From positions 1 through 7,746 of the forward strand of contig SKIE01000029.1 of NCBI GenBank assembly GCA_007116585.1: 7,746 bases of DNA, given 5' to 3'. This DNA is from Wenzhouxiangella sp. Its GTDB lineage: Bacteria; Pseudomonadota; Gammaproteobacteria; Xanthomonadales; Wenzhouxiangellaceae. The notes below the pieces were generated by a model, which had not been told where the DNA came from, did not search any database, and was given only the letters and a program-made list of their open reading frames with translations. Each line of letters opens with the position of its first letter. Positions within the stretch are counted from its first letter, which is position 1. This document shows, in pieces, positions 1 to 6,023 of this stretch. The position numbers were made by a program, and so were the translations under genes.

Positions 1-802
1 CGCCAAGGGTGGTGTTGCCGCCGCGGTCAGTGTGAGCGATGGTCTGCCGGTCACGCCGGGCGGCGTGGAAAAGATGGCCAAATCCAAGAACAACGGCGTT
101 GATCCGCAGGCACTGGTCGACCAGTACGGTGCCGACACGGTGCGGCTTTTTTCGATGTTTGCCGCTCCGCCGGAGCAGTCGCTGGAGTGGTCCGAGGCCG
201 GCGTTGAAGGTGCGTGGCGCTTTCTGCGCAGGCTTTGGAGCGGGGTGCACCGTCACGTCGATGGCGGACTGCCGGCGGTTTCGCTGAATCCATCGGCGCT
301 GAATTCGGACGGTCTGGACCTGCGTCGGGTTCTGCATGAAACCATTGCCAAGGTCAGCGATGACTATGGTCGACGCCTGACCTTCAACACCGCAATCGCG
401 GCGGTGATGGAGTGCAGCAACCGCCTGGCCAGGTTTGAGCCCAAGGATGACAACGCCCGTGCCCTGGTGCAGGAATGCTGGACCGCGCTGGTGCGCCTGA
501 TCGCCCCGGTGACCCCACACATTGCAGAGGCACTGTGGCGCAAGCTGGGGGCGGACGGTTCCGTGTTTGACGCGGGCTGGCCAGCGGTTGATGAGTCGGC
601 GCTGGCGCGACAAACCGTGACCATGGTGGTCCAGGTCAACGGCAAGGTTCGCGGCCGGATCGAAGCAGCGCCGGGCAGCGCGCGTGATGCGGTCGAAGCG
701 CAGGCCCGGGCCGAGCCTAATGTGGCCCGCTTCCTGGCCGACAAGACGATTGCCAAGGTGATTGTGGTGCCGGACAAGCTGGTCAACATCGTCGCGCGCT
801 GA
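1..802 (+). CDS. leuS: Leucyl-tRNA synthetase, C-terminal part (5' end outside window)
   Basis: Class I aminoacyl-tRNA synthetase that charges tRNA-Leu with leucine in the cytoplasm. The reading frame is already open at the left edge (first whole codon at base 2), so the catalytic HIGH motif and the editing domain lie upstream. About 266 codons remain, roughly the last 30% of a protein that is 860 residues in E. coli. The visible part begins just before the KMSKS loop, written KMAKS here (bases 71-85) and followed by KNNGVDPQ, typical of LeuRS. Next comes the block YGADTVRLFSMFA, then the helical anticodon-binding domain with GRRLTFNTAIAAVME and APVTPHIAEALW. The C-terminal tRNA-binding domain follows with VQVNGKVRGRI and the ending KVIVVPDKLVNIVAR, which parallels the E. 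coli C-terminus. The stop TGA shares its A with the lptE ATG (TGATG). The Ser-to-Ala change in the signature loop is the one oddity. Identification is secure. Confidence 0.97.
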   Translation, partial: AKGGVAAAVSVSDGLPVTPGGVEKMAKSKNNGVDPQALVDQYGADTVRLFSMFAAPPEQSLEWSEAGVEGAWRFLRRLWSGVHRHVDGGLPAVSLNPSALNSDGLDLRRVLHETIAKVSDDYGRRLTFNTAIAAVMECSNRLARFEPKDDNARALVQECWTALVRLIAPVTPHIAEALWRKLGADGSVFDAGWPAVDESALARQTVTMVVQVNGKVRGRIEAAPGSARDAVEAQARAEPNVARFLADKTIAKVIVVPDKLVNIVAR

Positions 803-1293
803 TGCGTCTTCAACTGCTCATGCTGTTGTCGCTGGCGGTGCTTACGGCCTGCGGTTTCCAGCTTAGAGGGGAGGCGCGCCTGCCCGAGGCCATGGCCACG
901 ACCTGGCTGGACGTCCCTGACGCGAACAGCGTGTTCGTGCGTGAACTGGCGCTTCGGTTACAGGCCGACGGCGTCGAACTGGTCGATCGCGCTGAAACCG
1001 GCGCGGCGGTCCTGCGCATCTCGCGCGAACGGCTGCGCAGCGAACCTCTGACCATTTCAGGCCAGGCGCGGGTGCGCGAATTCGTGCTGGTGTTTGAACT
1101 GAACTTTACCCTGCTCGATGCTGACGGAGAGGCGCTGGTGCCGCTGGAAACGCTGCGCCTGACCCGCGAGTACAGCTTCGATGAGCAGGCCATTCTTGCC
1201 GCCACAAGAGAAGAAGAATTTCTGCGCGCGGACTTGCGCCGGGCCATGGCCTCGCAGCTGCTGCGGCGCCTGGAAGCGGTGCCGTCGCCGTGA
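802..1293 (+). CDS. lptE: LPS-assembly lipoprotein LptE
   Basis: Outer-membrane lipoprotein that, in the known family, plugs the LptD barrel and helps deliver lipopolysaccharide to the cell surface. The 163-residue product starts with a lipoprotein signal peptide: a basic residue at position 2, a Leu-rich core, and the lipobox L14-T15-A16-C17. Cleavage would leave Cys17-Gly18-Phe19 as the mature N-terminus. The Gly at +2 is compatible with outer-membrane sorting, and CGFQLRG is the hallmark of LptE/RlpB. The rest shows the alternating beta and helix pattern of the family, ending in a charged helix that contains LRADLRRAMASQLLRRLEA. It is shorter than E. coli LptE (193 residues). The ATG overlaps the leuS stop and no clear Shine-Dalgarno precedes it, so coupled translation is likely. 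The stop overlaps the holA start as GTGA. The leuS-lptE-holA order strongly supports the call. Confidence 0.93.
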   Translation: MRLQLLMLLSLAVLTACGFQLRGEARLPEAMATTWLDVPDANSVFVRELALRLQADGVELVDRAETGAAVLRISRERLRSEPLTISGQARVREFVLVFELNFTLLDADGEALVPLETLRLTREYSFDEQAILAATREEEFLRADLRRAMASQLLRRLEAVPSP

Positions 1294-2312
1294 AAACCTA
1301 CCCTGACCGATTGGAGCAGCAGCTTCAGCGTGGCGTCGAGCGGGCTTACCTGGTCGCCGGGCAGGAACATCTCCTGGTCGAAGAGGCCTGTGACCGTATT
1401 CGCCGGGCGGCGCGCGAGGCCGGCATTGCCGAGCGCGTGGTGCTGGAAGCCGACGGTCGTTTTGACTGGAGCCGCCTCGGGGCTGCCACCGAAACCCTGT
1501 CGCTGTTTGCGTCCCGTCGCCTGGTCGAGGTGCGTCTACCGTCCGGCAAGCCGGGACGCGAGGGCGGTGCGGCGCTGCGCGAGTGGCTGGCGGCCGACAG
1601 CGATGATGTGCTGATGATCAAGTGCAATGCCTGGGACCTGCAGCAGGAAAAAAGCGCCTGGGCCAAAGCGGTGGAATCGGCCGGTGTCTACGTGCCGTGC
1701 TGGACGGTCAAGCCTGGACAGCTGCCGGACTGGATCGCTCGACGCTTGAAGCAGCGCGGCCTGCAGGCCGAAGCGAGCGCGTGCCGGTTCCTGGCCGAGC
1801 GGCTGGAAGGCAATCTGCTGGCCGCCGCCCAGGAGGTTGAACGTCTGGGCCTGCTTTATGGGCAGGGCGCGCGGCTGGGCATGGATGAGCTGCGCGCGGC
1901 CGTTGCCGACAGCGCCCGGTTCGACAGTTTTCGCCTGATCGAACTGGTGCTGTCGGGTCAGGCTGGCGCGGCCATGCGCTGCATTCGCGGCCTGCGCGAG
2001 ACCGACACACCGATGCCCATGATCATTTCAGCCCTGGCCCGCGAGCTGCAGCTGCTGGCCGTTTTTCAGACGCAGCGCAAGGCAGGTGGCGAGGCCAGCG
2101 CCTTCCGGGATCTCAGGGTGTGGGCGGCCCGCCAGGGACCGCTGCGGGCGGCCGCGGATCGACTGTCGCCGGCGGCCGTGTCGAGGGTGGTGGCCGAGTT
2201 ATCCAACCTGGATCGCATGGCCAAGTCGAACGAGCGCCACGAGTTCTGGGTGGCCTTGGAGCGCTTGTGCGTTCAGGTTGCCGGTGCCGGCGACGGGCGT
2301 CATGCCGCGTAA
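1290..2312 (+). CDS. holA: DNA polymerase III subunit delta
   Basis: Delta subunit of the clamp-loader complex, which opens the beta sliding clamp and loads it on primed DNA during replication. The product has 340 residues, against 343 in E. coli. Visible family blocks are YLVAGQEHLLVEEACDRIR near residue 20 (the start of the AAA+-like domain, which lacks a working P-loop in this family) and RRLVEVRLPSGKPG. The middle region PGQLPDWIARRLKQRGLQ leads into a helical stretch with LAERLEGNLLAAAQEVERL. The C-terminal collar region starts near DSARFDSFRLIELVLSG and includes PMIISALARELQLLAVF. The start is GTG at 1290, inside the lptE stop (GTGA). A GGAAG lies 13 bases upstream, too far to be ideal. 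The 3' end overlaps nadD by 11 bases. The family is moderately conserved, but the length, motifs and lptE/nadD neighbours agree. Confidence 0.94.
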   Translation: MKTYPDRLEQQLQRGVERAYLVAGQEHLLVEEACDRIRRAAREAGIAERVVLEADGRFDWSRLGAATETLSLFASRRLVEVRLPSGKPGREGGAALREWLAADSDDVLMIKCNAWDLQQEKSAWAKAVESAGVYVPCWTVKPGQLPDWIARRLKQRGLQAEASACRFLAERLEGNLLAAAQEVERLGLLYGQGARLGMDELRAAVADSARFDSFRLIELVLSGQAGAAMRCIRGLRETDTPMPMIISALARELQLLAVFQTQRKAGGEASAFRDLRVWAARQGPLRAAADRLSPAAVSRVVAELSNLDRMAKSNERHEFWVALERLCVQVAGAGDGRHAA

Positions 2313-2988
2313 GCGCCGACTCATTCGTAATCGCGCTGTCGCCTTGTTCGGCGGCACTTTCGATCCTGTGCATTATGGTCATCTGCGCGCCGCGGCCGAA
2401 ATCTCCGAGCGTCTCAAGGTGAGCAACTTCCGCCTGGTTCCGGCCGGCCAGCCGCCGCATCGGGACGGGACCTGGGCCGAGCCCTTTCATCGCCTGGCCA
2501 TGCTTGAACTGGCCGTCGCCCCTTACGCTGATTTGCATGTTGACGAGCGTGAAGTGCTGCGCGACGGCCCCTCCTACATGGCCGATACCCTGGCCAGCGT
2601 GCGGCGGGAAGTCTCGGCGGTACCGCTGTTGTTGTGTGTGGGTCAGGACGCCGCCAACCAGCTGCATCGCTGGGAGCGCTGGCAGGAGTTGCTCGAGTTG
2701 GCCCACCTGGTCGTGATGACCCGACCGCGCAGCGAGCCGAGTTACGCCGAGGAGTTGACCGCTGCGCTGGAAGGCCGACACGTGCGCCGGGCGCGTGATC
2801 TGATGGACTCCCCGGCCGGCCTGGTATGTCATGTCGAGGTCACCCAACTGGCGATTTCTTCAACTGATATCCGCTACCAGCTGGGCCGCGGCTGGGACCC
2901 GCGTTTCCTGCTGCCGGCCACGGTTCTGTCCTACATCCGCAAGCACGGCCTGTATGGGGCAGATGAAACGCCGGTTGGAAACGAGTAA
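2302..2988 (+). CDS. nadD: Nicotinate-nucleotide adenylyltransferase
   Basis: Transfers AMP from ATP to nicotinate mononucleotide, giving deamido-NAD, the penultimate step of NAD synthesis. The product has 228 residues (213 in E. coli). The nucleotidyltransferase signature GGTFDPVHYGHL sits at residues 17-28 with both nucleotide-binding histidines (H24, H27). Further family blocks are PPHRDG (substrate loop), DEREVLRDGPSYMADTL, the GQDAANQLHRWERWQELL segment, and the C-terminal ISSTDIR motif at residues 185-191, followed by LLPATVLSYIRKHGLY. The frame is open further upstream (to 2086), but the ATG at 2302 gives the length and N-terminus expected for the family. The first residues, PRKRRLIRNR, are unusually basic and may be a slight N-terminal extension. 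The gene overlaps holA by 11 bases in another frame. No strong Shine-Dalgarno is visible, so coupling to holA translation is inferred. Confidence 0.96.
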   Translation: MPRKRRLIRNRAVALFGGTFDPVHYGHLRAAAEISERLKVSNFRLVPAGQPPHRDGTWAEPFHRLAMLELAVAPYADLHVDEREVLRDGPSYMADTLASVRREVSAVPLLLCVGQDAANQLHRWERWQELLELAHLVVMTRPRSEPSYAEELTAALEGRHVRRARDLMDSPAGLVCHVEVTQLAISSTDIRYQLGRGWDPRFLLPATVLSYIRKHGLYGADETPVGNE

Positions 2989-3029
2989 ACTATGGGCCAT
3001 TCACTCAACGCCAGTTTGTCCTGACCTTC

Positions 3030-3404
3030 TTGAAGTCCTCTCCCGCGTTTCCTGATCCTGGCCAGCTTTGCGAACTGGCTGTCGCCGCCCTCGAAGACAG
3101 CAAGGGCGAATCCATCGAGGTGCTTGATCTCACCGACCGGTCGACGTTCGCCGATTACATGATCGTGGCCAGCGGCAATTCCAGCCGGCAGGTCAAGGCC
3201 ATGGCCGATCGGCTGGTGCAGCGGGCCAAGGCGGCCGGTTGCCCGCCGCTGGGCGTGGAGGGCGATCGTGAGGCCGAATGGGTGCTGGTTGATCTGGCTG
3301 ATGTGGTCGTGCACCTGATGCTGCCGCAGACCCGCGCCTTCTATAACCTCGAAAAACTCTGGTCAGCCCCGCCGGCAGCACAATCCTCTTCGGCTCAGGC
3401 CTGA
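3030..3404 (+). CDS. rsfS: Ribosome silencing factor RsfS (YbeB/Iojap family)
   Basis: Binds ribosomal protein L14 (uL14) and blocks joining of the 30S and 50S subunits, damping translation under nutrient limitation (family knowledge). The core carries DYMIVASGNSSRQVKAMADRL, then GVEGDREAEWVLVDLADVVVHLMLP and RAFYNLEKLWS, the conserved C-terminal block of the family. Homology begins around LCELAVAALEDSKGESIEVLDL. The most plausible start is TTG at 3030, giving 124 residues against 105 in E. coli. No ATG or GTG lies in frame between 3030 and the conserved core, and the first in-frame GTG (in EVLDL) would remove part of it. An in-frame CTG at 3021 is an alternative. No Shine-Dalgarno is visible. 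The gene lies 41 bases after nadD and 13 bases before rlmH; rsfS-rlmH pairing is near-universal, so function is secure while the start is uncertain. Confidence 0.93.
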   Translation: MKSSPAFPDPGQLCELAVAALEDSKGESIEVLDLTDRSTFADYMIVASGNSSRQVKAMADRLVQRAKAAGCPPLGVEGDREAEWVLVDLADVVVHLMLPQTRAFYNLEKLWSAPPAAQSSSAQA

Positions 3405-3417
3405 TCGGGTCAGCCGG

Positions 3418-3879
3418 ATGAAACTGGTCGTGGCCGCCGTGGGACAGCGGATGCCCGACTGGGTCGAGGCCGGATGGAACGAATATGCTCGTCGGTTTCC
3501 CTCGCATCTGACTCTGGAACTGGTCGAAGTCCCGGTCGCCGGTCGCTCCGGCAGCAGCCGAGATAACGCCATTGAAGCAGAACGGCTGCTGGCGCGGGCG
3601 CCGCAGCGGGCCAACCGCATTGCCATGCACGGGTCACAAAAGGCCTGGTCAACCGAACATCTGGCCGAACGCCTGGCACACTGGCAGATGCTGGGTGATC
3701 CGGTCTGGTTTTTCATCGGTGGCGCCAACGGTCTCACGCCAGAGGTGCTGGCGACCTGCACCGAGCGCTGGTCACTGGGACCCGCTGTCTTTCCGCACAT
3801 GCTGGTTCGCGTCATCGTTGCCGAACAGCTGTATCGGGCCAGTACCATCCTGAGCGGCCACCCCTATCATCGTGCCTGA
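3418..3879 (+). CDS. rlmH: 23S rRNA (pseudouridine-1915-N3)-methyltransferase RlmH
   Basis: SPOUT-class methyltransferase that methylates pseudouridine 1915 in helix 69 of 23S rRNA, using S-adenosylmethionine, on assembled 70S ribosomes. It has 153 residues, close to 155 in E. coli. The ATG start gives MKLVVAAVGQRMPDWVEAG, a typical N-terminus. The knot region is clear: VWFFIGGANGL with G101-G102, then SLGPAVFPHMLVRVIVAEQLYRA, with P126-H127 and E136-Q137-L138-Y139-R140. The C-terminus HPYHRA is the conserved end that contributes to the active site. The segment normally written like LDxRGxxxSSxxxA is divergent here (AMHGSQKAWSTEHLA), lacking the usual acidic residue after the leading Ala. Similar drift is recalled in Xanthomonas homologues. 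It follows rsfS by 13 bases and overlaps maf by 8 bases. No strong Shine-Dalgarno is visible. Confidence 0.94.
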   Translation: MKLVVAAVGQRMPDWVEAGWNEYARRFPSHLTLELVEVPVAGRSGSSRDNAIEAERLLARAPQRANRIAMHGSQKAWSTEHLAERLAHWQMLGDPVWFFIGGANGLTPEVLATCTERWSLGPAVFPHMLVRVIVAEQLYRASTILSGHPYHRA

Positions 3880-4450
3880 GCGTGAGCTGATACTGGCTTC
3901 GGCCTCGCCGCGCCGGCGCGAATTGCTGGCTCAGACTGGTCTGGCGTTTGCCGTGATCGTGGCGGCTGTCGATGAATCTGTCCGGGCGGGTGAGGCTGCG
4001 GATGATTACGTCTTGCGAGTGGCTGCAGACAAGGCCGGGGCGGTGCATGAGAAGTACCCGCAGGCGTTTGTCTTCGGTGCCGACACCGCGGTGGTGGTCG
4101 ATGGAGAGATTCTCGGCAAGCCGGTCGATGCCGGCGCTGCCCGGGCCATGTTGAAACGCCTGTCGGGCCGGTCTCATGAGGTGCTGTCGGCGGTGGTGCT
4201 GGCCTGGCCGGACGGGCGCCGAAGCGAGCGCCTGAGCCGGACCAGCGTCACCTTCGCCAAGCTTCCGCCACGCTGGATCGAGGACTATGTGGCCAGCGGC
4301 GAGGGGCTGGACAAAGCCGGTGCGTATGGCATACAGAACCAGGCCGGGCTCAGGATCGCCCGCATTTCCGGCAGCTATACGGGTGTCGTGGGCCTGCCCC
4401 TGTTCGAAACCGCCGAGTTGTTGCGTGAAGCCGGCTTGTTGCACCGCTGA
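3872..4450 (+). CDS. maf: Maf-family nucleotide pyrophosphatase (YhdE type, dTTP/UTP)
   Basis: Hydrolyses nucleoside triphosphates to monophosphates and pyrophosphate. YhdE-type members prefer dTTP, UTP and modified uridine nucleotides (family knowledge), suggesting a house-cleaning role. The 192-residue protein opens with ILASASPRRRELL, the Maf N-terminal loop with S12-P13-R14-R15. FGADTAVVVDGEILGKP follows, with the conserved catalytic-type aspartate D71. The C-terminal block is DKAGAYGIQ at 147-155, then GSYTGVVGLPLFETAELL. The DKAGAYGIQ and GLP blocks and the position before rng favour the YhdE subgroup over YceF. The start is GTG at 3872 inside the 3' end of rlmH. No Shine-Dalgarno is visible, so coupling to rlmH translation is likely. 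In E. coli the gene is not next to rlmH; here it joins two gene groups. The family is certain and the substrate subclass fairly sure. Confidence 0.94.
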   Translation: MPERELILASASPRRRELLAQTGLAFAVIVAAVDESVRAGEAADDYVLRVAADKAGAVHEKYPQAFVFGADTAVVVDGEILGKPVDAGAARAMLKRLSGRSHEVLSAVVLAWPDGRRSERLSRTSVTFAKLPPRWIEDYVASGEGLDKAGAYGIQNQAGLRIARISGSYTGVVGLPLFETAELLREAGLLHR

Positions 4451-4460
4451 AACGTGGTAG

Positions 4461-4489
4461 GCGTCCGCGCTGGAATTGCGCGCCGATGC
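4461..4489 (+). terminator. GC-rich hairpin after maf, weak terminator candidate
   Basis: Ten bases after the maf stop an inverted repeat can fold into two stacked 5-bp helices: 4461-4465 pairs with 4485-4489 (one G-U pair) and 4466-4470 (CGCGC) pairs with 4478-4482 (GCGCG). The loop is 7 bases (TGGAATT), with a 2-base bulge at 4483-4484. The following bases (TATCCTTTCGCC) are only moderately T-rich, so this is not a classical intrinsic terminator. It could slow or partly end transcripts from the upstream cluster, or protect their 3' end. It also abuts the -10-like element proposed for rng. Pairing is read directly; function is inferred. Confidence 0.3.
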
Positions 4490-4495
4490 TATCCT
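4487..4495 (+). promoter_or_regulatory. Extended -10 promoter candidate for rng
   Basis: TGCTATCCT matches an extended -10 (TGN followed by TATCCT, four of six matches to TATAAT). No recognisable -35 box lies 15-19 bases upstream, as expected for a promoter that leans on the TGN extension. Transcription would start near 4502 and give a leader of about 49 bases before the rng GTG. The location in the largest gap of the window, ahead of the only gene with a clear Shine-Dalgarno, supports it. The motif is short and could be chance. Confidence 0.4.
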
Positions 4496-4517
4496 TTCGC
4501 CTTTCCGCCATTTTTGA

Positions 4518-4536
4518 ATCCGGTTTGACCCCGGAT
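4518..4536 (+). promoter_or_regulatory. Leader hairpin just upstream of the rng ribosome binding site
   Basis: A perfect 6-bp inverted repeat, ATCCGG at 4518-4523 and CCGGAT at 4531-4536, encloses a 7-base loop (TTTGACC). It ends four bases before the GGAAG Shine-Dalgarno. It could influence ribosome access or mRNA decay of rng. The related RNase E is known to regulate its own mRNA through leader structures; a similar role here is only a possibility. A 6-bp palindrome is common in GC-rich DNA. Confidence 0.25.
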
Positions 4537-4540
4537 CGCT

Positions 4541-4545
4541 GGAAG
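4541..4545 (+). promoter_or_regulatory. Shine-Dalgarno of rng
   Basis: GGAAG lies five bases before the GTG at 4551. It is the clearest ribosome binding site in the window and decides the rng start. It fits the idea that rng is translated independently, while most other genes here are coupled to their upstream neighbour. Confidence 0.55.
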
Positions 4546-4550
4546 CCGCA

Positions 4551-6023
4551 GTGAGCGACGAAATCCTGATCAACGTCACGCCGACGGAAAGTCGCGTCGC
4601 CGTCGTCGAAAACGGTTTGCTCCAGGAGCTCTACCTGGAGCGCTCCGGTGACGGCGGCTATGTCGGTAATATCTACATGGGTCGGGTTGAACGGGTACTG
4701 CCGGGCATGCAGGCCGCATTCGTCCATATCGGGCTGGATCGGACCGCATTCCTGCATGTCAACGACATCATTCCGCGCCAGCCTGAGCTGACCGAAGACG
4801 GCGAACCGGTGGAGGCGCCGCCGATTACCGATCTGATCCGGCAAGGCCAGAGCGTGCTGGTCCAGGTCATCAAGGATCCCCTCGGCACCAAGGGCGCGCG
4901 TCTGACCACCCAGCTCAGTATTCCCTCACGTTACCTGGTGTTGCTGCCCGAGGTAGACAACATCGGCGTGTCGGTGCGGATTGAAGCCGAGGCCGAGCGC
5001 GAGCGTCTGCGCGAGCTGGTGCGCAAGCTGGTTGGCAATGACAGCAAGGCGGGCTTCATCCTGCGGACCAATGCCGAAGACGTTGGTGAAGACGCTCTTG
5101 GCCACGATCTGGAATACCTGCGCCGTCTCTGGCAGCGCATCGATCGGGCCATGCAGAGCGCGGCGCCCGGGCAGTGCGTGTATGAGGATTTGTCCCTGCC
5201 GTTTCGCTCCTTGCGTGACCTGATGCATGCCGGTGTCGAAAAGGTGCGCATCGACGATGCGGCGACTCTGGCCGAGGCGCGCAGTTTTGCCGGCGAGTTT
5301 TTTCCCGACTGGGTGGATCGGATCGAGCTCTATGCCGCCGCCGGCCCGCTGTTTGATCTGTACGGTGTGGAAGACGAAATCGAACGGGCCTTGAGCCGCA
5401 CGGTGCCGTTGAAGTCCGGCGGGCATTTGACCATTGACCAGACCGAGGCCATGACCACGGTGGACGTCAATACCGGCGCCTATGTCGGCTTCCGCAATCT
5501 TGAAGACACCATCTACAAGACCAACCTGGAGGCGGCCCAGGCCATTGCGCGGCAGCTGCGGCTGAGAAATCTCGGCGGGATCATTATCATCGATTTCATC
5601 GACATGGTGGAAGCCGATCACCGACGTCAGGTGCTGAGGACACTGCAGCGAGCGCTGGAGCGTGATCACGCGCGCACTTCGGTGTCCGAGATCTCTGCGC
5701 TGGGGCTGGTCGAGATGACGCGCAAGCGCACTACAGAGAGCCTGGAGCATCGCCTGTGCCAGCCCTGTCCGGCCTGCGGCGGTCTGGGCCGGATCAAGAG
5801 CGTGGATACCGTCTGTTCGGAGATTTTCCGCGAGATCCTGCGCGCCGTGCGCCAGTTTGAAACCGGTGAAATGCGAGTCATGGCCAGTCCGCCGGTGGTT
5901 CACCGGATTCTTGAAGATCACCATCGCACCATTGCCGAACTGACCGAGCAACTGGGCACCACGATCTGTTTTCAGCCCGAAGAGCAGTACGGACAGGAAC
6001 AGTTCGATGTCGTTCTGCTTTGA
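4551..6023 (+). CDS. rng: Ribonuclease G
   Basis: Endoribonuclease of the RNase E/G family. It matures the 5' end of 16S rRNA and helps decay some mRNAs (family knowledge). Its 490 residues match E. coli RNase G (489) and exclude RNase E, which has a long C-terminal scaffold. After the N-terminal strand region (EILINVTPTESRVAVVENG), an S1 RNA-binding domain starts near G39 (YVGNIYMGRVERVLPGMQAAF). The catalytic DNase I-like region holds TTVDVNTGAYVG with D305, and GGIIIIDFIDM with D348, keeping the 43-residue spacing of the metal-binding aspartates D303 and D346 of RNase E. The zinc-link motif CPACGG has C406 and C409, with an extra C403 nearby. The C-terminus EEQYGQEQFDVVLL is typical of RNase G. 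The GTG start at 4551 is supported by GGAAG five bases upstream and by the N-terminal homology. The stop overlaps the yhdP start (TTGA). Confidence 0.97.
   Translation: MSDEILINVTPTESRVAVVENGLLQELYLERSGDGGYVGNIYMGRVERVLPGMQAAFVHIGLDRTAFLHVNDIIPRQPELTEDGEPVEAPPITDLIRQGQSVLVQVIKDPLGTKGARLTTQLSIPSRYLVLLPEVDNIGVSVRIEAEAERERLRELVRKLVGNDSKAGFILRTNAEDVGEDALGHDLEYLRRLWQRIDRAMQSAAPGQCVYEDLSLPFRSLRDLMHAGVEKVRIDDAATLAEARSFAGEFFPDWVDRIELYAAAGPLFDLYGVEDEIERALSRTVPLKSGGHLTIDQTEAMTTVDVNTGAYVGFRNLEDTIYKTNLEAAQAIARQLRLRNLGGIIIIDFIDMVEADHRRQVLRTLQRALERDHARTSVSEISALGLVEMTRKRTTESLEHRLCQPCPACGGLGRIKSVDTVCSEIFREILRAVRQFETGEMRVMASPPVVHRILEDHHRTIAELTEQLGTTICFQPEEQYGQEQFDVVLL

Noticed and set aside
2086..2301. Upstream in-frame extension of nadD inside holA
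   Set aside because: The extension is Arg/Pro/Trp-rich shadow sequence of holA; the ATG at 2302 sits 16 residues before the conserved GGTFDPVH motif, as expected.
2113..2847. Minus-strand open frame (244 codons) across holA and nadD
   Set aside because: It spans two well-identified genes and shows no family features.
2975..3003. Possible sigma-70 promoter before rsfS (TTGGAA and TAAACT)
   Set aside because: The two hexamers are only five bases apart, and with a 17-base spacer the -10 would be CATTCA. No convincing pair was found.
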